A stretch of DNA of 64,000 nt from Sphingomonas vulcanisoli (lineage in GTDB: Bacteria > Pseudomonadota > Alphaproteobacteria > Sphingomonadales > Sphingomonadaceae): assembly GCF_011761305.1 (NCBI RefSeq), contig NZ_JAAOZC010000001.1, positions 434,001 to 498,000 of the forward strand, read 5' to 3'. The translations under genes were made by a program, and so were the position numbers. The number at the start of each line of letters is the position of its first letter. The stretch's first letter is position 1. A model generated the notes under the pieces. It did no database searches. It was not told the DNA's origin and saw only the letters and a program-made list of their open reading frames with translations. This document shows, piece by piece, positions 9,769 through 18,550 of this stretch.

Positions 9769-11631
9769 CTAACGCTCTGCATCCGTTTCCGGCTGCAACA
9801 GCGCCATCAATCTCTGTTCCGCACGCGCCCGTTCCTGCGTCAGCCTTTGCTGTTCGGCGAAGGCATGATCGTCGGTGGTGGCACGAAAGGCTTGTGTAGC
9901 CTCCGCGAGCGCGGCGTCGATCGCCGGCCTCGCCGCCATCACCTCGATCGCCTCCACCAGATCACGCCGCGCACGGATAGGGTCCGCATCGCCGCGCAAG
10001 AAGGAAAAGGCAAGGCCGTTCGCGCCATCGAGCGCCTCCGCCGCCTGGGAAAGGTCGGCCTCGTTCAATATGTGCGCGACTCGGAGCTTTTCAAGCGGGC
10101 CCTGCTCGATCGCCGCGTTGACCAGACAATCGCGGACGCGGACCAGCATCGGATCGGCGATCGGGAGGGCGGCGACCGCCTCGGCCTGTTCGGCGATCAG
10201 CTCGGGATTGCGCACCAGCCCGGCGACGATTGCGCGGGCGAACGCGCCATCGATCCCGCTCTGGCCGATCGCTTTGGCGTTGGGGGAGTTGGGCCGATGG
10301 ACGCGGGCAGGGGGCATGCCGCGCCGAAACGGTGGTCGATCGCCCTGCTGCTGGCGGGTCGGGGCGGCGAACAGCGCATCGAAGCGGCGGCGGAATTCCC
10401 CGAGATATTGATCGCGGACATTGCCATCGGCGATCGTCTTGGCGTGATCGATCAGCCGCTGGCGCAGACCCGCGCGGCCCTCGGGCGTGGCGAGCGAGGC
10501 GCCATCGACCTCGGCCTGCCAGAGCAGATCGACCAGCGGCCGGGCGCCGGTCAGCGCCGCCTCGAACGCCTCACGCCCGCCCGCCTTGATCAGATCATCC
10601 GGATCCTTGCCGTCGGGCAGCGTCACGAAGGCGAGGCTGCGGCCCGGCGTCACCATCGGCAGCGCGCGCAGCGCCGCGCGCACCGCCGCTTTCTGCCCCG
10701 CCTTGTCGCCATCGAGACACAGCACCGGCACTTCGGCCAATCGCCACATCCGCTCAAGCTGCGCCTCGGTGACGGCGGTGCCGTTGGGCGCCACCACCTC
10801 GTCCACGCCCGCCTTGGCGAGCGCGATCACGTCCATATAGCCTTCGACGACGATCAGCCGATTGGCCTTGCGCGAGGCGGGGCCTGCGCGATCGAGATTG
10901 AAGAGCGTGCGGCCCTTGTCGAACAGGGGCGTGTCGGGCGAATTGAGATACTTCGGTTCGCCGGTGTCGAGAATGCGCCCGCCGAACGCAATCGCGCGCC
11001 CGCGCGCATCGCGGATCGGGATCATCAGCCGCCCGCGAAACCGATCGTAGGGCTCTTTTTCCGAGCCATAGTCTTTTGGCTCGATCAGCAGCCCGGCCTC
11101 GATCAACGTCTCATTGCCGAACGAGGCCAGCGCGCTCTTAAGCTTGCCCCGCGCATCGGGGGCGAAGCCGATTCCGAACGCCTGCGCCAACGCATCGTTG
11201 ATCCCGCGCTTCTTGAGATAAGCGCGCGCCTCCGCCCCCCCGATCCCCTTCAATTCCTCGGCAAACCATTTCGCCGCCGCCTCGTTCGCCGCCGCCAGCC
11301 CCGATTGCCGCTCGGCCTGTTTGGCGGCGCGCGGATCGGGCGCGGGCATCTCCAGCCCGGCGGCGGCGGAGAGCTCCTTCACCGCATCAATGAACGGCAG
11401 CCCCTTGGCCTCGGTCAGAAACCGGATGGCGTCGCCATGCGCCGAACAGCCGAAGCAATGGTAGAAGCCCTTGTCATCGTTGACGTAAAAGCTCGGCGTC
11501 TTTTCGTTATGGAACGGGCAGTACCCTTTAAATTCGCGGCCTGCCTTGGTGAGCTTCATCGAGCGGCCAATCAGCGCGGAGAGCAAGGTCCGCGCGCGGA
11601 GCTCGTCGAGGAATTGCGGGGTGAGGGTCAT
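9769..11631 (-). CDS. dnaG: DNA primase
   Basis: This 620-residue primase lays RNA primers at the replication fork. The N-terminal CHC2 zinc finger uses C38, H41, C59 and C62. The TOPRIM core has VVEGYMDVIAL (catalytic Glu) and LCLDGDKAGQKA (metal Asp). The C-terminal third is the variable DnaB-binding region. The start overlaps the stop of the upstream GIY-YIG gene (ATGA), and no good ribosome site precedes it, so its translation probably depends on coupling to that gene. Since that gene's tail is repeat-derived, the overlap is a recent arrangement (see findings). Confidence 0.96.
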   Translation of the reverse strand: MTLTPQFLDELRARTLLSALIGRSMKLTKAGREFKGYCPFHNEKTPSFYVNDDKGFYHCFGCSAHGDAIRFLTEAKGLPFIDAVKELSAAAGLEMPAPDPRAAKQAERQSGLAAANEAAAKWFAEELKGIGGAEARAYLKKRGINDALAQAFGIGFAPDARGKLKSALASFGNETLIEAGLLIEPKDYGSEKEPYDRFRGRLMIPIRDARGRAIAFGGRILDTGEPKYLNSPDTPLFDKGRTLFNLDRAGPASRKANRLIVVEGYMDVIALAKAGVDEVVAPNGTAVTEAQLERMWRLAEVPVLCLDGDKAGQKAAVRAALRALPMVTPGRSLAFVTLPDGKDPDDLIKAGGREAFEAALTGARPLVDLLWQAEVDGASLATPEGRAGLRQRLIDHAKTIADGNVRDQYLGEFRRRFDALFAAPTRQQQGDRPPFRRGMPPARVHRPNSPNAKAIGQSGIDGAFARAIVAGLVRNPELIAEQAEAVAALPIADPMLVRVRDCLVNAAIEQGPLEKLRVAHILNEADLSQAAEALDGANGLAFSFLRGDADPIRARRDLVEAIEVMAARPAIDAALAEATQAFRATTDDHAFAEQQRLTQERARAEQRLMALLQPETDAER

Positions 11632-12020
11632 AGGGAGGAGCGCCCCTCGACTTCGCTCGGGACGATCGGCTTTCCTAGCTGAGTATCGTCATCAAGCGAA
11701 TTTCCCACCTCCGCTGTCCCGAGCGAAGTCGAGGGACGTTCCAACGGTGGCTTTGCGAAGTACGAAAGCCGCGCCCAATCGCCATCGATCAACGCTTGCT
11801 TCTTGGCCCGCGACCAAGGCTTGATCCGATGCTCTGCTTCAAGTGCCTCAATTCGAGTGGGAAAGTCCTGCGACCAAACCAGCTCAACCGGACGGCGGCG
11901 GCTCGTGAAATCACAAAAGCCGCCATGCTGATGCTCGGCTAATCGCCGTTCGATATCGTCAGTTTGCCCAGTGTAGAAACGTCCGTCCCGACAGCGCAGA
12001 ATATAGGCCCAAAACGCCAT
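11628..12020 (-). CDS. GIY-YIG nuclease superfamily protein with repeat-derived tail
   Basis: The first about 93 residues are a complete single-domain GIY-YIG protein (UPF0213/YhbQ-like): WAYILRCRDGRFYTGQTDD carries the paired tyrosines, followed by RRLAEHQHG and the catalytic-type RIEALEAEHRIKPW. Such proteins are small endonucleases of poorly known role. Residues 94-130 are encoded by the palindromic repeat at 11643-11737 and read RPSTSLGT at one end and VPSEVEGR at the other, so they are not part of the fold. The stop overlaps the dnaG start by four bases. Another repeat copy lies just before its start. Confidence 0.85.
   Translation of the reverse strand: MAFWAYILRCRDGRFYTGQTDDIERRLAEHQHGGFCDFTSRRRPVELVWSQDFPTRIEALEAEHRIKPWSRAKKQALIDGDWARLSYFAKPPLERPSTSLGTAEVGNSLDDDTQLGKPIVPSEVEGRSSL
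11643..11737. repeat. Paired inverted repeat inside GIY-YIG coding sequence
   Basis: CCCTCGACTTCGCTCGGGAC at the left faces its complement GTCCCGAGCGAAGTCGAGGG at the right, around a spacer of about 50 bases. The element is translated in frame as the C-terminal tail of the GIY-YIG gene and ends five bases before the dnaG start codon. It is the same family as 12037-12065, 13263-13352, 41156-41211 and 55270-55349. Confidence 0.9.
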
Positions 12021-12036
12021 TTTCGTTCCCGTGGCA

Positions 12037-12065
12037 CGTCCCTCGACTTCGCTCGGGACAGGCGG
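12037..12065. repeat. Single repeat unit upstream of GIY-YIG gene
   Basis: One unpaired copy of the CCCTCGACTTCGCTCGGGAC unit lies between yqeY and the GIY-YIG gene. Together with 11643-11737 it brackets the GIY-YIG gene. Confidence 0.85.
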
Positions 12066-12085
12066 ATTTAATAGTTATCCGCAGA

Positions 12086-12541
12086 CTAGCCCGCCAACCG
12101 CGCCTTCACCAGCGCGCTCGCCTTGCTCATGTCCATCTTGCCCGCGAACCGCTCCTTCAGCGCCGCCATCACCCGGCCCATGTCCTTGACGCTCGCCGCC
12201 CCCAGTTCGGTCGCCAAAGCATCCACCGCCGCGGTCGCCTCCGCCTCGCTCATCTGCGCGGGCAGAAACCGCTCGATCACCGCCACCTCGGCCGCCTCGA
12301 TGTCGGCCAGCTCCTGCCGCCCGCCCTTCACATACATGTCGATCGATTCGCGGCGCTGCTTGATCATCTTCTGCAGCACTTCCACCGCCATCACGTCCGG
12401 ATCGGGCTGCGCGGAGGCGGTGCGCAGCTCGATCTCGCGATTCTTGATCGCGGCGTCGATCAGCCGGGTCGCGCCCACCGTTGCCTTGTCGCCGCTCTTC
12501 ATCGCGGCGATCTGCGCCGCCTTGAGTTCGTCTCGGATCAT
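12086..12541 (-). CDS. yqeY: GatB/YqeY domain protein
   Basis: A 151-residue stand-alone YqeY protein, related to the C-terminal helical domain of GatB, which contacts tRNA in amidotransferases. The N-terminal helix pair opens with IRDELKAAQIAAMKSGDKATVGATRL. The C-terminal half has SVKDMGRVMAALKERF, which is diagnostic. The exact cellular role is unsettled, although it is often found beside dnaG and rpoD, as here. It is divergent from carA with a 136-base spacer. Start ATG at 12541. Confidence 0.9.
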   Translation of the reverse strand: MIRDELKAAQIAAMKSGDKATVGATRLIDAAIKNREIELRTASAQPDPDVMAVEVLQKMIKQRRESIDMYVKGGRQELADIEAAEVAVIERFLPAQMSEAEATAAVDALATELGAASVKDMGRVMAALKERFAGKMDMSKASALVKARLAG

Positions 12542-12677
12542 TATCTGTCTCGAATATAAGGGAAGCGGCCAGATAGTCCGACATGGGCCGATTGGGTAGT
12601 GTTGACCCTTGGCCGCGCCCCGTCTAGCGGACGCGGCTTAGCGACATCGCTGCTGTCCCCAAAGGAGCCCGCCGTTC

Positions 12678-13931
12678 ATGGCCGACGCCACGCCCACTGC
12701 TGCGCCCGCTGGAGCGACCGGCGTCCTGGTATTGGGCGACGGCACGGTGATCTGGGGCCGCGGCTTCGGCGCCGAAGGGTCCGCGGTGGGCGAGGTCTGC
12801 TTCCACACCGCGATGACCGGCTATCAGGAGGTGATGACCGATCCCTCCTTCGCCCGGCAGATCATCACCTTCACCTTCCCGCACATCGGCAATGTCGGTG
12901 CCAACGCCGAGGATATCGAGGCGATCAACCCGCACGCCCTGGGCTGTATCGTGCGCGAGGATGTCACCGATCCGAGCAATTTCCGCGCCGCGCAGGGCTT
13001 CGATGGCTGGCTGCGGAACAATGGCCGGATCGGGCTGGCGGGTGTCGACACCCGCGCGCTGACCCGCGCGATCCGCATCCAGGGCGCCCCCAACGGCGTG
13101 ATCGCGCATTCGGCGAGCGGCATGTTCGATATCGAGGCGCTCAAGGCCCAGGCGCGCGAATGGCCGGGCCTGGAGGGCATGGACCTCGCCAAGGAGGTTT
13201 CGACGCTCCAGACCTACGGCTGGGACGAGGGGCTGTGGACGCTTGGCGAGGGCTACGCGCCGGGTGTCTCGACTTCGCTCGACACCAACGGAAATGCGGG
13301 AACTGCCGGGTCAAACAAAGACCCGTTTGTCCCGAGCGAAGTCGAGGGACGTGCCGCGCCTGACGATCGCCCGCACGTGGTCGCGATCGATTATGGCCTC
13401 AAGCGCAACATCCTGCGCAATCTCGTCGCCGCCGGCGCGCGCGTCACGGTGGTGCCCGCCACCGCCACCTTCGATGAGATGATGGCGCATGCGCCCGATG
13501 GCGTCTTCCTCTCGAACGGCCCCGGCGATCCCGCCGCCACCGGCACCTATGCCGTGCCGGTGATCCAGAAGCTGCTGGAGGTCGCCAAGCCGATCTTCGG
13601 CATCTGCCTCGGCCACCAGCTGCTCGGGCTCGCGGTGGGCGCCAAGACCTTCAAGATGCACCAGGGCCACCGCGGCGCGAACCACCCGGTCAAGCGCAGC
13701 GACGATGGCCGCGTCGAGATCACCAGCATGAACCACGGCTTCGCGGTCGATACCGAAAGCCTGCCCGCCACGGCGGAGGTGACGCACGTCTCGCTGTTCG
13801 ACGGCAGCCTCGCCGGCCTCCGCCTCACCGACAAACCCGCCTTCAGCGTCCAATACCACCCCGAAGCCAGCCCCGGCCCGCAGGACAGCCACTATCTGTT
13901 CGAACAGTTCGTGGGGATGCTCAGGTCGTGA
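12678..13931 (+). CDS. carA: Carbamoyl-phosphate synthase small subunit with repeat-encoded linker insertion
   Basis: The glutaminase subunit of carbamoyl-phosphate synthase, supplying ammonia to CarB for arginine and pyrimidine synthesis. The N-terminal CPSase domain (GEVCFHTAMTGYQEVMTDPS) and C-terminal class I glutamine amidotransferase domain (FGICLGHQLLG, nucleophile C310; HPEAS near the end) are intact. At 417 residues it is about 30 longer than usual. Residues about 196-226 (STSLDTN through VPSEVEGR) are encoded by a palindromic repeat inserted in frame in the linker before HVVAIDYGLK. The rest of the frame is undamaged, so the protein is probably functional. ATG at 12678 has AAAGGAG upstream. 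Confidence 0.96.
   Translation: MADATPTAAPAGATGVLVLGDGTVIWGRGFGAEGSAVGEVCFHTAMTGYQEVMTDPSFARQIITFTFPHIGNVGANAEDIEAINPHALGCIVREDVTDPSNFRAAQGFDGWLRNNGRIGLAGVDTRALTRAIRIQGAPNGVIAHSASGMFDIEALKAQAREWPGLEGMDLAKEVSTLQTYGWDEGLWTLGEGYAPGVSTSLDTNGNAGTAGSNKDPFVPSEVEGRAAPDDRPHVVAIDYGLKRNILRNLVAAGARVTVVPATATFDEMMAHAPDGVFLSNGPGDPAATGTYAVPVIQKLLEVAKPIFGICLGHQLLGLAVGAKTFKMHQGHRGANHPVKRSDDGRVEITSMNHGFAVDTESLPATAEVTHVSLFDGSLAGLRLTDKPAFSVQYHPEASPGPQDSHYLFEQFVGMLRS
13263..13352. repeat. Paired inverted repeat inserted in carA
   Basis: TGTCTCGACTTCGCTCGACA at the left faces TGTCCCGAGCGAAGTCGAGG at the right, with an inner GGGTC/GACCC pair. The element length keeps the carA frame open. Confidence 0.9.
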
Positions 13932-14236
13932 AATCAGTCGCTCCGTCAACATTGCTGCCCGCGCTGTTGCTTGTCGCCGGCTGTGTCGCGCAATCGCGCG
14001 AGAAACCATTTCTGACACCCAAGGCATTCGTTCGTGCCTCCGCCAACTGCCATGTTGTTTCGAAGGGCGTACACCATTCGCTCGGCAGCGAGGTTCCTTA
14101 CGCACAATATTTGATCCCGACGGCAACGGGTGAAGCCCGTTCGGACGAAGGTCAAAGCCGGCTGTGCTTGCAAAGGGCGTTGAGCCACTACCGATACGAT
14201 TTCCTTGGCGAAGAAATACCGAAAGCTCAGCAATGA
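13928..14236 (+). CDS. Small putative lipoprotein between carA and carB
   Basis: A 102-residue protein with a type II signal peptide: a short basic start, hydrophobic [11 protein letters not shown] and a lipobox cysteine (VAGC). The mature part has two further cysteines and no family I recognise. It starts at GTG overlapping the carA stop (GTGA), so it may be translated by coupling to carA. No start-site alternative is obvious. A lipoprotein between carA and carB is unusual and may have arrived with the rearrangement that follows. Confidence 0.6.
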   Translation: MKSVAPSTLLPALLLVAGCVAQSREKPFLTPKAFVRASANCHVVSKGVHHSLGSEVPYAQYLIPTATGEARSDEGQSRLCLQRALSHYRYDFLGEEIPKAQQ

Positions 14237-14279
14237 TAACCGCGATCCTAAAGCATTCTACCATAGCGGTTATCGCCTG

Positions 14280-14432
14280 ATGCCAAAGCAGTGCACCGAC
14301 ATCTCCTCCATCCTCATCATCGGCGCCGGCCCGATCGTGATCGGGCACGCATGCGAGTTCGAACATTCGGGGACGCAGGCGCGCAAGGCGCTGCGCGAGG
14401 AAGGCTATCTCATTCTGGGAAGCGGTCTTTGA
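14280..14432 (+). pseudogene. Decayed 5' fragment of carB
   Basis: Starting at the ATG at 14280 the reading frame copies the first about 45 codons of car[18 protein letters not shown] is identical and the [12 protein letters not shown] segment follows. By eye about nine in ten bases match 15149-15285, with one extra codon near the start and several substitutions. Similarity stops near 14416 and the frame ends shortly after at 14432. It cannot encode a working enzyme. It marks the place where carB originally followed carA, or one end of a duplication made when the toxin-antitoxin pair was inserted. Confidence 0.88.
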
Positions 14433-14435
14433 GCT

Positions 14436-14849
14436 TCATGTTGTCCATGGATCGATCAGCTCGATGCCGAGCCCCGCGAAGTGCTTCACGTTGCGCGTCG
14501 CCAGCCGCATGCCGCGCGCCAACGCCGTCGCCGCGATCTGCGTATCTGCCGTCCCCGGATTGCGCCCGGCCCGTTCCTGTTGAGCAAGAACGGTTCCATA
14601 AAAGCGGGCGGCATCCAAATCGAACGGGGCGATCCGCTCGCGGTAAGTTGCTATCAATTCGGCGTAGCCGCCGAGCAACGCCTGCTTGCGCTTGCCCTCC
14701 GGCAGCAGTTCGGCGCCCGACAGCAGTTCGCCTATCACAACGGTCGAAAGATAAAGCTGATCGGCTGCGGTCCGAGCCCATTCGACAACCGAAGGATCAG
14801 GCTCGGGACGAAATGCTTCGCTCCAGACGTTGGTATCGACCAGGATCAT
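14436..14849 (-). CDS. vapC: VapC-type PIN-domain toxin
   Basis: A 137-residue PIN-domain ribonuclease of the VapC/FitB group. MILVDTNVWSE carries the first catalytic aspartate (D5), GELLSG the conserved glutamate (E41), and TADTQIAATAL the third acidic residue (D102); TRNVKHF near the end is also typical. Such toxins cleave tRNA or rRNA sites when released from their antitoxin. Its ATG overlaps the antitoxin stop by four bases (ATGA). It lies antisense to the carAB direction and ends just after the carB fragment. Confidence 0.92.
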   Translation of the reverse strand: MILVDTNVWSEAFRPEPDPSVVEWARTAADQLYLSTVVIGELLSGAELLPEGKRKQALLGGYAELIATYRERIAPFDLDAARFYGTVLAQQERAGRNPGTADTQIAATALARGMRLATRNVKHFAGLGIELIDPWTT

Positions 14850-15091
14850 TCGTCGCTGAGATCAGGGATGCGAGCGCGGCTTCGGGGTGGGATCGGCAAT
14901 TCCAGACCGGGGCGGCTTGCCTCGAACAGGATGTCGAACATGCCTTTGCGCGCGGGCTCCTTCGGCAATTGTGTCGCTCCGATGATCAACTGACGGCCTT
15001 CCTCTTCCATCGATCGCCCGTTCGCGGCGGCCCTTTGATGAAAGCGGCGCTTCACATCATCGGGAATGTTTCGGATCGTCAGGCTGGCCAC
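14846..15091 (-). CDS. FitA/VapB-type ribbon-helix-helix antitoxin
   Basis: An 81-residue antitoxin. The N-terminus ASLTIRNIPDDVKRRF is a ribbon-helix-helix DNA-binding motif of the FitA type, followed by RAAANGRSMEEEGRQLI; the C-terminal tail (GMFDILFEASR) should wrap the toxin. I choose the GTG at 15091 because GGAGG lies six bases upstream and the family begins at this point; the longer frame to 15118 would run through the operator palindrome. It is cotranscribed with vapC and probably represses its own promoter at 15103-15123. Confidence 0.9.
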   Translation of the reverse strand: MASLTIRNIPDDVKRRFHQRAAANGRSMEEEGRQLIIGATQLPKEPARKGMFDILFEASRPGLELPIPPRSRARIPDLSDE

Positions 15092-15102
15092 AAGCAACCT
15101 CC

Positions 15103-15123
15103 ATTGATTGCATCGCAATCAAT
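15103..15123 (-). promoter_or_regulatory. Perfect palindrome, likely antitoxin operator
   Basis: The nine-base arm ATTGATTGC is followed, after a three-base spacer ATC, by its exact reverse complement. It sits 12 bases upstream of the antitoxin GTG, covering the expected promoter/leader zone, which is where ribbon-helix-helix antitoxins bind. It is also within 30 bases of the carB start on the other strand, so binding might affect carB. Confidence 0.75.
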
Positions 15124-15148
15124 GTATGCAATGAGATCGAATTAGACA

Positions 15149-18100
15149 ATGCCCAAGCGCACCGACATCTCCTCCATCCTCATCATCGGTGCCGGCCCGA
15201 TCGTCATCGGACAGGCGTGCGAGTTCGATTATTCGGGGACGCAGGCGTGCAAGGCGCTGCGCGAGGAGGGCTATCGCATCATCCTCGTCAATTCGAACCC
15301 CGCCACGATCATGACCGATCCGGACATGGCGGACGCCACCTATATCGAGCCGATCACGCCCGAGATCGTCGCGCGGATCATCGAGAAGGAGCGGCCCGAT
15401 GCGGTGCTGCCGACGATGGGCGGCCAGACCGCGCTCAACACCGCGCTCGCGCTGTTCCATGATGGCACGCTGGAGAAATATGGCGTCCAGATGATCGGCG
15501 CCGATGCCACAGCGATCGACAAGGCCGAGGACCGGCTCAAGTTCCGCGATGCGATGGACAAGATCGGCCTCGAAAGCCCGCGCAGCCGCATCGCGCATAC
15601 GGTCGAGGAGGCGCTGGAGGCGCTCGATTTCGTCGGAATGCCGACGATCATCCGCCCGAGCTTCACGATGGGCGGGCAGGGCGGCGGCATCGCCTACAAT
15701 CGCAAGGAATTCATCGAGATCGTCACCAACGGCCTCGATCTCTCGCCCACCACCGAGGTGCTGGTCGAGGAATCGGTGCTGGGGTGGAAAGAATATGAGA
15801 TGGAGGTCGTGCGCGACCGCAACGATAACTGCATCATCGTCTGCTCGATCGAGAATGTCGATCCGATGGGCATCCACACCGGCGATTCGATCACCGTCGC
15901 GCCCGCGCTGACGCTGACCGACAAGGAATATCAGATCATGCGCAACGCCAGCATCGCGGTGCTGCGTGAGATCGGCGTGGAGACGGGCGGCTCCAACGTC
16001 CAGTTCGCGGTCAATCCCAAGGACGGCCGGCTGGTGGTGATCGAGATGAACCCGCGCGTGTCGCGCTCCTCGGCGCTGGCCTCCAAGGCCACCGGCTTCC
16101 CAATCGCCAAGGTCGCGGCCAAGCTGGCGGTGGGTTACACGCTGGACGAGATCACCAACGACATCACCGGGGCCACCCCTGCCAGTTTCGAGCCGACGAT
16201 CGATTATGTCGTCACCAAGATCCCCCGCTTCGCCTTCGAGAAGTTCAAGGGCGCGTCCGATCATCTGACCACCGCGATGAAATCGGTGGGCGAGGTGATG
16301 GCGATCGGCCGCAGCTTCCCGGAGAGCCTGCAGAAGGCGCTGCGGGGGCTGGAGACGGGGCTCTCCGGCCTCAACGTCGTCGATCGCCTCGTCGGCGCGC
16401 CGCGCGCGGAGATCGAGGCGGCGCTCGCCGAGCCGACCCCCGATCGCCTGCTGATCGCTGCCCAAGCCCTGAGGGAGGGCTTCCTCGTCGAGGAGGTCTG
16501 CAAGATCGCCAAATATGATCCCTGGTTCATCGAACGGCTCGACGAGATCGTCACTGCCGAGGAAGGCGTCTGCGCCAACGGCCTGCCCAACGATGCCGCC
16601 GCGATGCGCAAGCTCAAGGCGATGGGCTTTTCCGACAAGCGCCTCGCCTGGCTGTCGCTCAACAGCGCGCACCTCGCCGGCATGAAGCGTGCGCAGGCGC
16701 GCGGATCGGGCATCGTCCATGATGCGATTCGGGGCATGACCGGCGGCGTTACCGAGACCGAGGTGCGCGCGCACCGCCACAAGCTCGGCGTCCGCCCCGT
16801 CTTCAAGCGCATCGACACCTGCGCGGCCGAGTTCGAGGCCAAGACGCCCTATATGTACTCGACCTACGAAGCGCCGAGCTTCGGCGAGCCCGAGAATGAG
16901 AGCCAGCCGACCGACGCGCGCAAGATCGTCATCCTCGGCGGCGGCCCCAACCGGATCGGGCAGGGGATCGAGTTCGATTATTGCTGCTGCCACGCCTGCT
17001 TCGCGCTGAGCGATGCCGGGTTCGAGACGATCATGGTCAACTGCAACCCGGAGACGGTGAGCACCGATTATGACACCAGCGATCGCCTCTATTTCGAGCC
17101 GCTGACCGCCGAGGACGTGCTCGAGATACTCCATTGCGAGCAGCAGAACGGTACTTTGGTCGGCGTCATCGTCCAGTTCGGCGGCCAGACCCCGCTCAAG
17201 CTGGCGCAGGAACTGGAGAATGCCGGCATCCCGATCCTCGGCACCTCGCCCGATGCGATCGATCTCGCCGAGGATCGTGAGCGCTTCGCGGCGCTTGTGG
17301 AAAGCCTCAAGCTCAAGCAGCCCGCCAACGGTATCGCCCGCAGCCGCGAGGAGGCGCTGCTGGTCGCCGAACGCATCGGCTATCCGGTGCTGACCCGCCC
17401 CTCTTACGTGCTCGGCGGCCGCGCGATGGAGGTGGTCGATACGCCCGCGCAGCTCGAACATTATATCGAAACCGCGGTGCAGGTGTCCGGCGACTCGCCG
17501 GTGCTGATCGATCGCTATCTGCGCGATGCGATCGAGGTCGATGTCGATGCGATCGGCGATGGCGTGGATGTCGTCGTCGCGGGCGTGATGCAGCATATCG
17601 AGGAGGCGGGCGTCCATTCGGGCGACAGCGCCTGCTCGCTGCCGCCCTACAGCCTCTCCAAGAAGATCGTCGCCGAGATCGAGCGCCAGACCGACGCGCT
17701 CGCCCGCGCGCTCAAGGTGAAGGGACTGATGAACGTCCAGTTCGCGATCAAGGAGGGCGAGGTCTTCCTGATCGAGGTCAATCCACGCGCCAGCCGCACC
17801 GTGCCATTCGTGGCCAAGGCGGTGGGCGCGCCCGTCGCCAAGATTGCCGCGCGCGTGATGGCGGGCGAGATGCTCAAGGATCTGCCCACGATCCCGCGCG
17901 AGACCGATCATATCTCGGTGAAGGAAGCCGTCTTCCCCTGGGCGCGCTTCCCGGGTGTCGATCCCGTCCTGTCGCCGGAAATGAAGAGCACCGGCGAAGT
18001 GATGGGAATCGATAGTGACTTTGCCACCGCCTTCGCCAAATCCCAGCTCGGCGCCTCCACCGTGCTGCCGAAGAGCGGCACCGCCTTCATCTCGGTCAAG

Positions 18101-18475
18101 AACAGCGACAAGCCGGTGATCGAGCCTGCGGTGCGCGGCCTGATCGAACTCGGCTTCACCGTGATCGCCACCGGCGGCACCGCCGATTATCTGCGCAGCG
18201 TCGGCCTCGATGTGGAGACCGTCAAAAAAGTGGCGCAGGGCCGCCCGCATGTCGTCGATCGGCTAAAGGATGGCGGCGTCCAGCTCGTGCTCAACACCAC
18301 CGAGGGCTGGCAGTCGCTTCAGGACAGCAAATCGATCCGCGCCTCGGCGATGCTCGCACGCATTCCCTATTTCACCACGGCGGCTTCGGGTGTGGCTGTG
18401 GTGCAATCCATGGCGGCTTTGGCGAAGCGCCCGCTTGAAGTGCGCTCACTCCAATCTTATCATAGCAAGCTGTAG
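15149..18475 (+). CDS. carB: Carbamoyl-phosphate synthase large subunit
   Basis: This 1108-residue synthetase has the full duplicated ATP-grasp architecture. The first half starts [22 protein letters not shown] and carries [17 protein letters not shown]. The second starts [21 protein letters not shown] and carries [16 protein letters not shown]. The C-terminal MGS-like allosteric domain ([19 protein letters not shown]) is present. Full length and undamaged. It is separated from carA by about 1.2 kb containing a lipoprotein, a duplicate of its own start and an antisense toxin-antitoxin pair, so it may need a promoter in the short spacer before it. No strong ribosome site is visible (GAGATC at -16). 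Confidence 0.97.
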   Translation: MPKRTDISSILIIGAGPIVIGQACEFDYSGTQACKALREEGYRIILVNSNPATIMTDPDMADATYIEPITPEIVARIIEKERPDAVLPTMGGQTALNTALALFHDGTLEKYGVQMIGADATAIDKAEDRLKFRDAMDKIGLESPRSRIAHTVEEALEALDFVGMPTIIRPSFTMGGQGGGIAYNRKEFIEIVTNGLDLSPTTEVLVEESVLGWKEYEMEVVRDRNDNCIIVCSIENVDPMGIHTGDSITVAPALTLTDKEYQIMRNASIAVLREIGVETGGSNVQFAVNPKDGRLVVIEMNPRVSRSSALASKATGFPIAKVAAKLAVGYTLDEITNDITGATPASFEPTIDYVVTKIPRFAFEKFKGASDHLTTAMKSVGEVMAIGRSFPESLQKALRGLETGLSGLNVVDRLVGAPRAEIEAALAEPTPDRLLIAAQALREGFLVEEVCKIAKYDPWFIERLDEIVTAEEGVCANGLPNDAAAMRKLKAMGFSDKRLAWLSLNSAHLAGMKRAQARGSGIVHDAIRGMTGGVTETEVRAHRHKLGVRPVFKRIDTCAAEFEAKTPYMYSTYEAPSFGEPENESQPTDARKIVILGGGPNRIGQGIEFDYCCCHACFALSDAGFETIMVNCNPETVSTDYDTSDRLYFEPLTAEDVLEILHCEQQNGTLVGVIVQFGGQTPLKLAQELENAGIPILGTSPDAIDLAEDRERFAALVESLKLKQPANGIARSREEALLVAERIGYPVLTRPSYVLGGRAMEVVDTPAQLEHYIETAVQVSGDSPVLIDRYLRDAIEVDVDAIGDGVDVVVAGVMQHIEEAGVHSGDSACSLPPYSLSKKIVAEIERQTDALARALKVKGLMNVQFAIKEGEVFLIEVNPRASRTVPFVAKAVGAPVAKIAARVMAGEMLKDLPTIPRETDHISVKEAVFPWARFPGVDPVLSPEMKSTGEVMGIDSDFATAFAKSQLGASTVLPKSGTAFISVKNSDKPVIEPAVRGLIELGFTVIATGGTADYLRSVGLDVETVKKVAQGRPHVVDRLKDGGVQLVLNTTEGWQSLQDSKSIRASAMLARIPYFTTAASGVAVVQSMAALAKRPLEVRSLQSYHSKL

Positions 18476-18550
18476 TTTTCCCGACATCGCAATTTGCGGG
18501 CGTCGTCTCCAGGCGGCGCGGGGAAGCTGTTTCAGTTTGAAGGGGTTATG

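Noticed and set aside
15119-18250. Open frame of 1043 codons on the - strand opposite carB
   Set aside because: Its protein is low-complexity (Arg, His, Asp, Ala, Leu) with no recognisable motif, and it mirrors an intact carB; long antisense frames are expected in GC-rich genes.
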